DNA of 6,823 bases from an uncultured Clostridia bacterium (GCA_937895645.1 CALBKQ010000016.1:1-6823), one strand, 5' to 3'. Shown: positions 1 through 6,346, counted from the first letter of the stretch. Translations and numbers: made by a program. The notes: generated from the sequence alone by a model not told the origin.

Positions 1-354
1 TGGTCAGTAGGTATAATCTGTAAAATCTTCAAACACGAACACTTAACCGATTTTTTGATTTTTATGACATATCTCGCTATTCCTGCGGGATGGGGTGCGT
101 TGGCATTACTCTATAAAATATTGTTTAATGTTCGTGATAAAAATGTCTTTATAGATGATAATGTGAAATATCTTACAACGCTTTCTTGGTTGTGCTTTTA
201 TGTAGGTATTGTCAGTATAGTTGGTGCTATAAACTTTGTTGCATTTGTACTGGTATCATTGGCGGCACTTTTTATAGGACTTATAGTACGCGTAGTGCGA
301 AATATCATCGAAGAAGCAATCTCACTTAAAGAAGATAACGACTTAACAATATGA
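1..354 (+). CDS. DUF2975 (YoaS-like) membrane protein, 5' end outside window
   Basis: The frame is open from the first base of the window, so the gene is cut at its 5' end; 117 codons are visible. A TTG at 55 and an ATG at 64 are in frame, but neither has a ribosome binding site and the homologous part extends upstream of them. Visible hydrophobic stretches lie at roughly residues 18-41, 58-76 and 79-98. The segment after the first one (RDKNVFIDDNVKYL) and the tail (IIEEAISLKEDNDLTI) match the pattern I know for DUF2975 proteins, which end in an acidic '.EAi.LKeEndLTI' helix. The family is usually about 150-170 aa, so roughly 40 residues are missing. Its function is unknown. Members are typically paired with a YozG-like HTH gene, as in Bacillus subtilis yoaS-yozG, and that partner follows here after 10 nt. 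I infer that it anchors or modulates the regulator at the membrane. Confidence 0.8.
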   Translation, partial: WSVGIICKIFKHEHLTDFLIFMTYLAIPAGWGALALLYKILFNVRDKNVFIDDNVKYLTTLSWLCFYVGIVSIVGAINFVAFVLVSLAALFIGLIVRVVRNIIEEAISLKEDNDLTI

Positions 355-364
355 GGTGATGTAT

Positions 365-604
365 ATGGCAATAAAAGTTAATCTTGATATGGCTCTTGCA
401 AGAGCAAAAATGACATCAGGTGAGTTGGCAGAAAGAATAGGCATAACTCAAGCAAATTTGTCAATTCTCAAAACAGGCAAAGCAAAAGCCGTACGTTTTT
501 CAACGTTGGAAGCAATCTGTCGCGAACTGAACTGTCAACCAGGCGATATTCTTGAATATACAGACGGAGCAAACCTTACCCTAGTAAACACCAAGGAAGC
601 ATAA
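365..604 (+). CDS. YozG-like small helix-turn-helix (Cro/C1) regulator
   Basis: A 79-residue cytoplasmic DNA-binding protein consisting almost entirely of one Cro/C1-type HTH. It begins with a MAIKVNLD strand; helices 2 and 3 fall at about residues 18-25 (GELAERIG) and 28-37 (TQANLSILKT). The signature GKAKAVRFSTLEAIC (38-52) and the CQPGDILEY end (57-65) are typical of the YozG family. I place the start at the ATG at 365, because GAGGTG (353-358) lies 6 nt upstream. The in-frame GTG and ATG at 356 and 359 overlap that ribosome binding site and are poor starts. The upstream DUF2975 gene ends 10 nt before it and the next membrane gene starts 2 nt after it, so all are probably cotranscribed. 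The family is predicted to regulate transcription, often of its own operon; its target is not visible here. Confidence 0.88.
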   Translation: MAIKVNLDMALARAKMTSGELAERIGITQANLSILKTGKAKAVRFSTLEAICRELNCQPGDILEYTDGANLTLVNTKEA

Positions 605-606
605 TT

Positions 607-1038
607 ATGAAAAGATTTCTTTATATAATCACAATGATTTATTATGCTTTTGCATGGATGGGTATTTTCTTTGATGATTTACCGATAGAAGCTAATGTGT
701 GTAGAGGTGTAGGAACAACACTTGCAATTGTTGAGTTAGACAATTTTAATTATATAATTGGTTGGAGTATTTATTTTACAGTACTGATTGTTTTTACAAC
801 CTTTTCTCACTTTTGGAAAAAAGATTTTAAGTGTATTCCCATTGTAATTCTTTCAACATCATTATTTTTTAATATACTTTTGAGGATATTTATACCAATT
901 TTAATCAATATAGCACTTATTGCTATTACCGTATATATTAGTAAAACAGAAAAAACGCCTGAACAAATCAAACAAAAAGAAATGTATGAAAAATACCTTC
1001 ACGAGTTTATAACAGAAGATTTATCAAAGGAGGCGTAA
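607..1038 (+). CDS. hypothetical four-helix membrane protein
   Basis: I do not recognise this 143-residue protein. Hydrophobic segments at about 4-22, 49-67, 77-92 and 94-111 suggest four membrane helices. A charged C-terminal tail (112-143, KTEKTPEQIKQKEMYEKY...) is probably cytoplasmic and may form one amphipathic helix. The loop between helices 1 and 2 (about 23-48) has one Cys (C32) and several acidic residues and would face outward. The ATG has AAGGA (593-597) at a suitable distance. It starts 2 nt after the HTH gene and ends 2 nt before the next gene, so translation is likely coupled. Base composition is clearly more AT-rich than the two genes before it, which hints at a different origin within the same operon. 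It could be a partner subunit of the larger membrane protein that follows. Confidence 0.72.
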   Translation: MKRFLYIITMIYYAFAWMGIFFDDLPIEANVCRGVGTTLAIVELDNFNYIIGWSIYFTVLIVFTTFSHFWKKDFKCIPIVILSTSLFFNILLRIFIPILINIALIAITVYISKTEKTPEQIKQKEMYEKYLHEFITEDLSKEA

Positions 1039-1040
1039 TT

Positions 1041-2273
1041 ATGAAAAAGTCTTGGCTGCAAAAAATAATAAACATTTTATTTTACATTATTTTTGTTTTC
1101 ACTTGGTATATGGTTTCAAATTATGCTTTTTCACCTTGGGAGGACTATTCAACACTATTAAACTTTATAATGTATGCTTTACTTTTTCTTACAGGATTTT
1201 TTCATCATATCGCATATAAATATAGTTCATTTAAGACGCTAAGCAATGTAATACTTGCCTTCTTCGGAATAGTAAGCATTACCTTTACAATTATAAATAC
1301 TCATTATTGGCACACAACTGAAATTGTAGCAATTATTACATTTGTATTATTATTACTTTTTCACCTTGTTTCTTGCGGAAAATTTGATGGAGAAATTAAA
1401 CTTCACGAATTCAATGTAAAAATGGAAGACGGCAGATATGAAAAAGTAACCGTTAAAGAAAAAATTCCGAATAACAATAATTCAAACAAAATTGATGCAA
1501 AAACCGTATTAAAAAAATTGCTTAAAACTATTTTAATATTATTCCTTTTGTTAGTGATTTCATTTTTTGGATTGTTAATATTTGTTATGGTTGATGATGG
1601 AAATTTTGATGAAATGGTAAAAGAATTACCTACTGAATTGGTTTCGCAAGAATATCTTAATGAGTTCAATGCAAGTGATTATGTAAGACTTGAATGGGAT
1701 AGTTTGACTATCAAGAAAGAACGATGCTATTATAACAATGATGCAGAATATATTATTGTATCAGAGCCGACAAGAATGATATCTGAAACAGGTGAAGTTA
1801 ATTATAATACATATTGGCAGATGGGTAACAATAAAAATGTTATAATGAAGCTTGTTGATGAAGATTTTGGTAATTACACAAGAGCACATTATATAAATAG
1901 AAATTGTGTTTTCCCCGATGAAACTGATAAAATTGTAAAGATTGTTACTCAACATGATAAAGAGTTTAATTTCAGTGAAAAGCAAATAAGGTATATTGAA
2001 AATTTAATTAAAAACTTTGATAATGATTTAATAGAAAAAGACAAAATTGATTGGATAGATGTACGTGGATATTTAGACGATTATGATTTAGTATTCTGCT
2101 TTGAAGGCTTTGATGATATTCGTCTTACTTGTTGCAGTATTGTAAAAGATAAAAATGGTCAATGGTATCTTTATAATGATGCATATTCTTATAGCAGTGA
2201 AGAGATTAAATTCTATGATTTAGAAAAACTTCCACAAGATATTTGCGATACTATAAATGAATCATTAAAATAA
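1041..2273 (+). CDS. hypothetical membrane protein with large C-terminal extracytoplasmic domain
   Basis: A 410-residue protein that I cannot assign to a family. Predicted membrane helices lie at about 8-24, 38-54, 66-86, 94-111 and 162-184. Lysines at the N-terminus (KK at 2-3) and just before the last helix (KKLLK at 158-162) put the N-terminus and the 112-157 loop inside, and the C-terminal region (about 185-410) outside. The inner loop is basic and carries an NNNNSN linker (144-149). The outer domain is acidic and aromatic, with cysteines at 229, 289, 353, 364 and 365 and a KNGQWYLYND stretch (371-380) near its end. An AAAGGAGG sequence (1026-1033) 7 nt upstream of the ATG is the best ribosome binding site in this operon. 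It is the last gene before the hairpin terminator at about 2284. Composition is very AT-rich (codons such as AAT, AAA, TTA). A sensor, transporter accessory or surface role is possible, but nothing in the sequence decides this. Confidence 0.75.
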   Translation: MKKSWLQKIINILFYIIFVFTWYMVSNYAFSPWEDYSTLLNFIMYALLFLTGFFHHIAYKYSSFKTLSNVILAFFGIVSITFTIINTHYWHTTEIVAIITFVLLLLFHLVSCGKFDGEIKLHEFNVKMEDGRYEKVTVKEKIPNNNNSNKIDAKTVLKKLLKTILILFLLLVISFFGLLIFVMVDDGNFDEMVKELPTELVSQEYLNEFNASDYVRLEWDSLTIKKERCYYNNDAEYIIVSEPTRMISETGEVNYNTYWQMGNNKNVIMKLVDEDFGNYTRAHYINRNCVFPDETDKIVKIVTQHDKEFNFSEKQIRYIENLIKNFDNDLIEKDKIDWIDVRGYLDDYDLVFCFEGFDDIRLTCCSIVKDKNGQWYLYNDAYSYSSEEIKFYDLEKLPQDICDTINESLK

Positions 2274-2274
2274 A

Positions 2275-2314
2275 CAAAGAAAAAACGGACATCGCAAGAT
2301 GTCCGTTAATTTTC
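2275..2314. terminator. bidirectional Rho-independent terminator shared by the membrane operon and rpmB
   Basis: A perfect 10-bp stem AACGGACATC (2284-2293) / GATGTCCGTT (2298-2307) closes on a GCAA tetraloop. On the minus strand the stem is followed by TTTTCTTTG after its own TT, a strong U tract, which fits the end of rpmB 22 nt before the stem. On the plus strand it is followed by AATTTTCG, a weaker tail, and lies 10 nt after the stop codon of the 410-aa membrane protein gene. The convergent genes share it. Confidence 0.9.
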
Positions 2315-2329
2315 GTATTTTGTTCTGAA

Positions 2330-2518
2330 TTAAACTGCTCTTTCAACCTTACCTGAACGAAGGCAACGAGTACAAGCATAAACTCTCTTAGGAGAGCCGT
2401 TTACAACTGCTTTAACTCTTTTTACGTTTGGTTTCCAAGTTCTGTTTGAACGTCTGTGTGAGTGAGAAACCTTGATGCCGAAAGCAACGTCTTTACCACA
2501 ATATTCGCATTTTGCCAT
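2330..2518 (-). CDS. rpmB: 50S ribosomal protein L28
   Basis: A 62-residue L28 (bL28), a small basic protein of the large ribosomal subunit; the length is the usual one for Firmicutes. The start MAKCEYCGK and the motifs HSHRRSNRTWKPN (18-31) and ACTRCLRSGKV (48-58) identify it. Cysteines 4, 7, 49 and 52 form two CxxC pairs, so this is the zinc-binding (C+) form. The start codon is supported by AAGGAGGTG on the minus strand (2527-2535), 8 nt away. It stands as a single gene with its own promoter (2574-2602) and terminator, and is divergent from recA. This neighbourhood says nothing special about its regulation beyond the strong promoter expected for a ribosomal protein. Confidence 0.98.
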   Translation of the reverse strand: MAKCEYCGKDVAFGIKVSHSHRRSNRTWKPNVKRVKAVVNGSPKRVYACTRCLRSGKVERAV

Positions 2519-2573
2519 TTTATAGGCACCTCCTTATATCACGGGGATAAATAATCAAATTACAACAAGAGAC

Positions 2574-2602
2574 ATTATAACAGTTACTTTCGCAAATTGC
2601 AA
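2574..2602 (-). promoter_or_regulatory. rpmB sigma-A promoter
   Basis: On the minus strand TTGCAA (2597-2602) and a consensus TATAAT (2574-2579) are separated by 17 nt, with a TGT extended -10 immediately upstream of the -10 box. The expected start point near 2567 gives a 5' leader of about 50 nt before the rpmB ATG at 2518. The leader holds the AAGGAGGTG ribosome binding site and no obvious structured element. Confidence 0.85.
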
Positions 2603-2631
2603 GTCTTTTTGTAAAAATATTTTCGCAAATT
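2588..2631. repeat. 11-bp direct repeat between divergent promoters
   Basis: TTTCGCAAATT occurs at 2588-2598 and again at 2621-2631, with start points 33 nt apart, about three helical turns. The first copy covers the spacer and edge of the -35 box of the rpmB promoter; the second lies about 15 nt upstream of the recA -35 box. It may be a pair of regulator sites or a chance repeat in AT-rich DNA. The exact identity over 11 bp is what can be seen; binding is inference. Confidence 0.45.
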
Positions 2632-2645
2632 TTAGTAAAAAGTAC

Positions 2646-2674
2646 TTGCATTTTATAAATAAATAATATATAAT
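2646..2674 (+). promoter_or_regulatory. recA sigma-A promoter
   Basis: TTGCAT (2646-2651) and a consensus TATAAT (2669-2674) are separated by exactly 17 nt. The predicted start point at about 2681 leaves a leader of about 34 nt before the recA ATG at 2715. The LexA box at 2684-2697 would cover the region just downstream of the start point, consistent with SOS repression of this promoter. Confidence 0.88.
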
Positions 2675-2683
2675 ACATTCAAA

Positions 2684-2697
2684 CGAACATTTGTGCG
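2684..2697 (+). promoter_or_regulatory. LexA (SOS) operator
   Basis: CGAACATTTGTGCG matches the Gram-positive LexA consensus CGAACNNNNGTTCG at nine of the ten defined positions; the single mismatch is T to G in the right half. It begins 9 nt downstream of the -10 box, where a bound repressor would block initiation or clearance. This is the expected arrangement for recA in Firmicutes. The TTG at 2691 inside this box is an in-frame but false start for recA. Confidence 0.87.
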
Positions 2698-2714
2698 ATA
2701 GCGAGGTATATAAA

Positions 2715-3818
2715 ATGGCTGATAAATCAAAAGCTTTAGAAACCGCATTATTACAGATTGAAAAAAATTATGGTAAAGGTGCGGTTATGCGCCTTGGTGA
2801 AAATAGTTCATTGAATGTTGAGGCAATTTCAACAGGTTCAATTTCTCTTGACCACGCAACTGGTATTGGCGGACTCCCCAAAGGCAGAATTGTTGAAATT
2901 TATGGGCCTGAGTCTTCAGGTAAAACAACTCTTGCTTTGCAGGTAATTGCAGAGGCTCAAAAACTTGGTGGTGAGGCGGCATTTATTGACGCTGAACATG
3001 CTCTTGACCCTGAATATGCTGAAGCTCTTGGTGTTGACATTAATTCACTTCTCGTTTCTCAGCCGGATAATGGTGAACAAGCACTTGAAATTACTGAGGC
3101 TCTTGCTCGTTCAGGTGCTCTTGATGTTATTGTTGTTGACTCTGTTGCAGCTCTTGTTCCTCGTGCTGAAATTGAGGGCGATATGGGTGATAGCCATGTT
3201 GGTCTTCACGCTCGTCTTATGTCACAGGCACTTCGCAAACTTACAAGTGTTATTAATAAGTCAAATACAATCGTTATTTTTATCAACCAGCTTCGTGAAA
3301 AAGTTGGCGTAATTTATGGTAACCCTGAAGTTACAACAGGTGGTCGCGCACTTAAGTTCTATACAACAATGCGAATTGATGTTCGTCGTGTTGAACAACT
3401 TAAAGGTCAGGGTAATGAGTTTATCGGCTCACGTACTCGTGCGAAGATTGTTAAAAATAAGGTTGCACCTCCATTCAAAGAGGCTGAGTTTGATATTATG
3501 TATGGCGAGGGTATTTCAAAGATTGGTGAAATCGTTGACCTTGGTGTGAAATTCGATATCGTTAAAAAGAGTGGCGCTTGGTTCTACTATGGCGAACAGC
3601 GTCTTGGTCAGGGCAGAGAAAATGTAAAGCTTCTCTTTAAGCAAGAAACTGACCTGGCAAACGAAATTGAACAACAAATCCGTGCAAAAATGAAAGAGGC
3701 TCTTGACTCTAAAAAAGGTGCATCTGCACCAATTCAGCAGCCTGAAGTAGTTAAAATCCCAACAACAAAGGCAGCAGCCCGTGCAACACTTGATATTGCT
3801 GTTGATGATGACGAATAA
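2715..3818 (+). CDS. recA: RecA recombinase
   Basis: A 367-residue RecA, the ATP-dependent DNA strand-exchange protein and SOS co-protease that triggers LexA self-cleavage. Visible landmarks are Walker A GPESSGKT (64-71), the catalytic glutamate in AEHALDPEYA (E94), Walker B VIVVDSV (138-144), loop L1 around 155-165, Gln192 in FINQLREK, loop L2 ending in NPEVTTGGRALKF (203-215), the KNKVAPPFKEAEFDI region (247-261) and an acidic C-terminal tail DDDE. I chose the ATG at 2715, preceded by GCGAGGT (2701-2707); the in-frame TTG at 2691 would add eight residues foreign to the family and lies in the LexA box. The stop overlaps the recX ATG by one base (TAATG). It is transcribed from an SOS-type promoter as the first gene of recA-recX-rimO-pgsA. 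Confidence 0.99.
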   Translation: MADKSKALETALLQIEKNYGKGAVMRLGENSSLNVEAISTGSISLDHATGIGGLPKGRIVEIYGPESSGKTTLALQVIAEAQKLGGEAAFIDAEHALDPEYAEALGVDINSLLVSQPDNGEQALEITEALARSGALDVIVVDSVAALVPRAEIEGDMGDSHVGLHARLMSQALRKLTSVINKSNTIVIFINQLREKVGVIYGNPEVTTGGRALKFYTTMRIDVRRVEQLKGQGNEFIGSRTRAKIVKNKVAPPFKEAEFDIMYGEGISKIGEIVDLGVKFDIVKKSGAWFYYGEQRLGQGRENVKLLFKQETDLANEIEQQIRAKMKEALDSKKGASAPIQQPEVVKIPTTKAAARATLDIAVDDDE

Positions 3819-4441
3819 TGAAACTTACTGTTAAAGAAGGTAAAGCCAAAAAGATTCACATCTACATAGACGAAGAATATCGTGCTACTGTAGATAGTGA
3901 TTATTGGTATTCCGAAAAATTTAGAAATTATAAAGAAATAAACGAAGAAGAACTGACTGAGTTGCTTAACTCGGTCAGTTTTCGTCGTGCTTATAACAAA
4001 GGTCTTGACTTACTTTCACGCCGTCCTTATGGCACAAAAGAGTTAATCAAAAAGCTTTGCGAAAAAGGGTGCGAAAAAGAATTTGCCGAAAAAGCCTGTG
4101 AAAGACTTACAGAATTAAGACTATTAAATGACGAAGAATATGCTCGAATTCTTTCAAATGACTTGCTAGAGCGTAAAAATTACAGTATAAATCGAATTAA
4201 ACAAGAACTGGGCTTCCGTGGTATCAGTCGTGATATTATAGAAAATACCATCGATTTACTTGACAACGACCCAGTACCTCGTATTATAATACTAATCAAG
4301 AAAAAATATATAAATAAAATAGGTGATGAAAAAGGCAGAAAAAGAATAGTTGATGCACTTTTGCGACTTGGCCATTCTTATTCCGATATTAAGTCTGCCT
4401 TAAATTCTATTACAGATTTCGAGGACGAATACTATGACTAA
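3818..4441 (+). CDS. recX: RecX, regulator of RecA
   Basis: A 207-residue RecX, which binds RecA filaments and modulates or inhibits recombinase activity. It has the family pattern of an N-terminal beta-rich extension (KAKKIHIYIDEEYRATV, 10-26) followed by repeated three-helix modules. These include RAYNKGLDLLSRRPYGTKELIKKL, LRLLNDEEYARILSNDLL and SINRIKQELGFRGI (in pieces from about 57 to 136), and a last module near 165-199. The ATG overlaps the recA stop codon (TAATG at 3816-3820). No convincing ribosome binding site precedes it, so translation probably depends on termination-reinitiation from recA, which would keep its yield below that of RecA. Its 3' end overlaps rimO by 8 nt. A strong stem-loop lies within its early coding sequence (3949-3982). 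Confidence 0.95.
   Translation: MKLTVKEGKAKKIHIYIDEEYRATVDSDYWYSEKFRNYKEINEEELTELLNSVSFRRAYNKGLDLLSRRPYGTKELIKKLCEKGCEKEFAEKACERLTELRLLNDEEYARILSNDLLERKNYSINRIKQELGFRGISRDIIENTIDLLDNDPVPRIIILIKKKYINKIGDEKGRKRIVDALLRLGHSYSDIKSALNSITDFEDEYYD
3949..3982 (+). terminator. intragenic stem-loop with short U run inside recX, possible attenuator
   Basis: AGAACTGACTGAGTT (3949-3963) pairs with AACTCGGTCAGTTTT (3968-3982) over 15 bp with two G-U wobbles and no mismatch, around a GCTT loop. The 3' arm ends in TTTT and is followed by CGTCG, so the U run is short. The element starts 131 nt into recX and encodes the ELTELLNSVSF segment. The hairpin itself is certain on paper. Partial termination or RNA processing after recA is inference, suggested by the analogous attenuation reported between recA and recX in Escherichia coli. 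Confidence 0.45.
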
Positions 4442-5759
4442 AAAAATTGGTATGATATCTTTGGGTTGCCCTAAAAATCAGGTAGATGCTGAAATTATGC
4501 TCTCAAAACTTCAAAATAACGGTTTTGAAATTGTAACAGACCCATATGAAGCTGATGTTGTAATTGTTAATACCTGTGGATTTATTGAAGATGCAAAGCG
4601 TGAATCTATTGAAAATATTCTTGATATGGTGTCATATAAAGAAGATTGTGAAAATCTTAAAATTCTTGTTACAGGTTGCCTTGCAGAGCGTTATCAAAGT
4701 GAGATTTTTAAGGAAATCCCTGAAACAGATGCAGTAATCGGCATTGGTGCTAATGAAGATATTTGCGAAATCTGTGATAGAATTATAAACGGTGAAAGGG
4801 TAGAGGAATACCCTGAAAAAACAAACCTTAAAATTGAGGGTGACCGTATTCTTACAACCCCACCATATTCTGCATACCTTAAAATTGCCGAGGGTTGTTC
4901 AAATCATTGTACTTATTGTGCAATTCCTAGTATTCGTGGTCCTTTCCGTAGCCGTCCAAGTGAAAACGTTTTAGCAGAGGCACAAAAACTCGCGAATGAG
5001 GGCGTAAAAGAACTTGTAGTTGTAGCGCAAGATACAACTCGTTACGGCGAGGATTTATATGGTAAAAATGCCCTTGTGCCGTTACTTAAAGCGTTATCAG
5101 GCGTTGAGGGAATAGAGTGGATTAGACTTCTTTACCTTTACCCTGAAAGAATTGATGACGCACTTATTAATGAAATCGCAACTAACGAGAAAATTGTAAA
5201 ATATATGGACATTCCTTTACAGCATTGTAGTAAAAATGTGCTTAAAAGAATGAATCGTCATGGTGACCGTGAAACTCTTACAGCATTACTCAAAAAAATC
5301 CGTGAACAAATTAAAGATGTTACAATCCGTACAACATTTATTGCAGGTTTTCCGGGAGAAACCGAAGAAGAATTTAACGAACTTTGTGAGTTTATTGAAG
5401 AAATGCGCTTTGAAAGAATGGGTTGTTTTGCTTATTCTGAAGAAGAGGGCACTCCGGCTTCAAGACTTGACGGTATGATGGATTTTGAAATCCGTGCAGA
5501 CCGTGCAGATATAATCAACGAGCGTCAGAATGTAATCCTTGACGAAATCAACGATTCGCTTGTTGGCAAAACACTTTATACAATCGTTGAGGGCTATGAT
5601 TCTTATTCCGACTCATATTTTGGCAGAACAACTATGGATGCCCCTGAAATTGATACTCAAATCAGTTTTACTTGTGGATATGAATTAGACGATGGCGACA
5701 TTGTAGAAGTTGAAATCATCAATGTAGTTGACGGTGAATTAACAGGAGAAGTTATATGA
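4434..5759 (+). CDS. rimO: ribosomal protein S12 methylthiotransferase RimO
   Basis: A 441-residue radical SAM enzyme that adds a methylthio group to a conserved aspartate of ribosomal protein S12, using two iron-sulfur clusters. The N-terminal MTTase (UPF0004) domain supplies C12 (SLGCPKNQVD), C48 (NTCGF) and C82 (TGCLAERY) for the auxiliary cluster. The radical SAM motif CSNHCTYC gives C155, C159 and C162. Further family signatures are QDTTRYGEDLYG (199-210), YLYPE (234-238), MDIPLQHCS (258-266) and TFIAGFPGE (301-309). A TRAM domain occupies about 376-441. The SLGCPKN..DAE start and the DTTRYG stretch favour RimO over the tRNA enzymes MiaB and MtaB. A GAGG (4421-4424) precedes the ATG, which lies inside the end of recX. 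Its stop overlaps the pgsA start (ATGA). The length is normal. Confidence 0.96.
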   Translation: MTKKIGMISLGCPKNQVDAEIMLSKLQNNGFEIVTDPYEADVVIVNTCGFIEDAKRESIENILDMVSYKEDCENLKILVTGCLAERYQSEIFKEIPETDAVIGIGANEDICEICDRIINGERVEEYPEKTNLKIEGDRILTTPPYSAYLKIAEGCSNHCTYCAIPSIRGPFRSRPSENVLAEAQKLANEGVKELVVVAQDTTRYGEDLYGKNALVPLLKALSGVEGIEWIRLLYLYPERIDDALINEIATNEKIVKYMDIPLQHCSKNVLKRMNRHGDRETLTALLKKIREQIKDVTIRTTFIAGFPGETEEEFNELCEFIEEMRFERMGCFAYSEEEGTPASRLDGMMDFEIRADRADIINERQNVILDEINDSLVGKTLYTIVEGYDSYSDSYFGRTTMDAPEIDTQISFTCGYELDDGDIVEVEIINVVDGELTGEVI

Positions 5760-6346
5760 AATTAAATGTACCCAACATTCTTACAATTGCAAGAATTTTT
5801 ATAACACCTGTTTTTCTTGCTGTAATACTTATGGATACTCTTCCACATAAATTTTTAATTGCTTGCATTATTTTCTCAATCGGCTCAATTACTGACGCTA
5901 TTGATGGTCATCTTGCAAGAAAGCATAAGCAAATTACTAACTTTGGTAAATTTTTGGACCCTATTGCCGATAAAATTCTTACAACATCAGCACTTCTTGC
6001 ATTTATGAGTATGGGGCTTTGTAATATCTGGATTGTAATGCTTGTGCTCACTCGTGAATTTGCAATCGCATCTGTGCGAATGATTGCAGCTGCAGGTGGG
6101 GTGGTTATTCCTGCAAACATCTGGGGTAAAATCAAAACAGTAAGCCAGATGACATTTACAATACTTATTATGCTTTTAGGCGAAGTGTGGGAAATTATCT
6201 TAAACACAAACAAGTCTTTGTTTGAAAAATTACCTGATTTATCATTGATTTCAAACGGATTATTATGGATTACTGCAATTTTAACCGTTATTTCAGGTAT
6301 AATTTACTTAAATGATAGTAAAAAAATAATAGATTTCACAAAGTGA
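5756..6346 (+). CDS. pgsA: CDP-diacylglycerol-glycerol-3-phosphate 3-phosphatidyltransferase
   Basis: A 196-residue integral membrane enzyme that makes phosphatidylglycerol phosphate from CDP-diacylglycerol and glycerol 3-phosphate, the first committed step towards phosphatidylglycerol and cardiolipin. The complete CDP-alcohol phosphotransferase motif is present: D47, D50, G51, A54, R55, G64, D68 and D72 in D-x2-DG-x2-AR-x8-G-x3-D-x3-D spacing. The N-terminal NVPNILTIARIFITPVF (4-20) is the usual PgsA opening, and hydrophobic segments follow at about 12-27, 33-47, 74-87, 92-112, 130-148 and 166-184. AGGAGA (5744-5749) precedes the ATG, which overlaps the rimO stop (ATGA). rimO and pgsA are neighbours in many Clostridia. 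No terminator follows; the next promoter begins right after the stop codon. Confidence 0.96.
   Translation: MKLNVPNILTIARIFITPVFLAVILMDTLPHKFLIACIIFSIGSITDAIDGHLARKHKQITNFGKFLDPIADKILTTSALLAFMSMGLCNIWIVMLVLTREFAIASVRMIAAAGGVVIPANIWGKIKTVSQMTFTILIMLLGEVWEIILNTNKSLFEKLPDLSLISNGLLWITAILTVISGIIYLNDSKKIIDFTK

Noticed and set aside
1403..1985. Open frames on the minus strand at 1403-1669 and 1761-1985
   Set aside because: They lie entirely within the AT-rich 410-aa membrane protein gene, have no ribosome binding site and give low-complexity protein; they are antisense shadows.
2691..2714. TTG start for recA adding eight residues
   Set aside because: The TTG lies inside the LexA box, only about 10 nt after the predicted transcript start, and the added residues are foreign to RecA; the ATG at 2715 has GCGAGGT before it.
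2541..2714. Riboswitch or structured leader for rpmB or recA
   Set aside because: Both predicted leaders are short (about 50 and 34 nt) and show no strong pairing; there is no known riboswitch core.
2785..3549. Open frames in other frames of recA (2785-2982 minus, 2947-3312 plus, 3316-3549 plus)
   Set aside because: Leucine- and valine-rich translations that arise from recA codon use, with no start signals; recA is certain in its own frame.
5260..5478. Open frame of 72 codons in another frame of rimO
   Set aside because: Lies wholly inside the conserved radical SAM region of rimO and has no ribosome binding site or familiar sequence.
5908..6213. Minus-strand open frame of 101 codons within pgsA
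   Set aside because: Antisense to the conserved CDP-alcohol phosphotransferase motif; no start signal and no family resemblance.
6207..6224. Small inverted repeat CAAACAA-GTCT-TTGTTTG in pgsA
   Set aside because: Only 7 bp and AT-rich, with no U tract after it; expected by chance in this composition.
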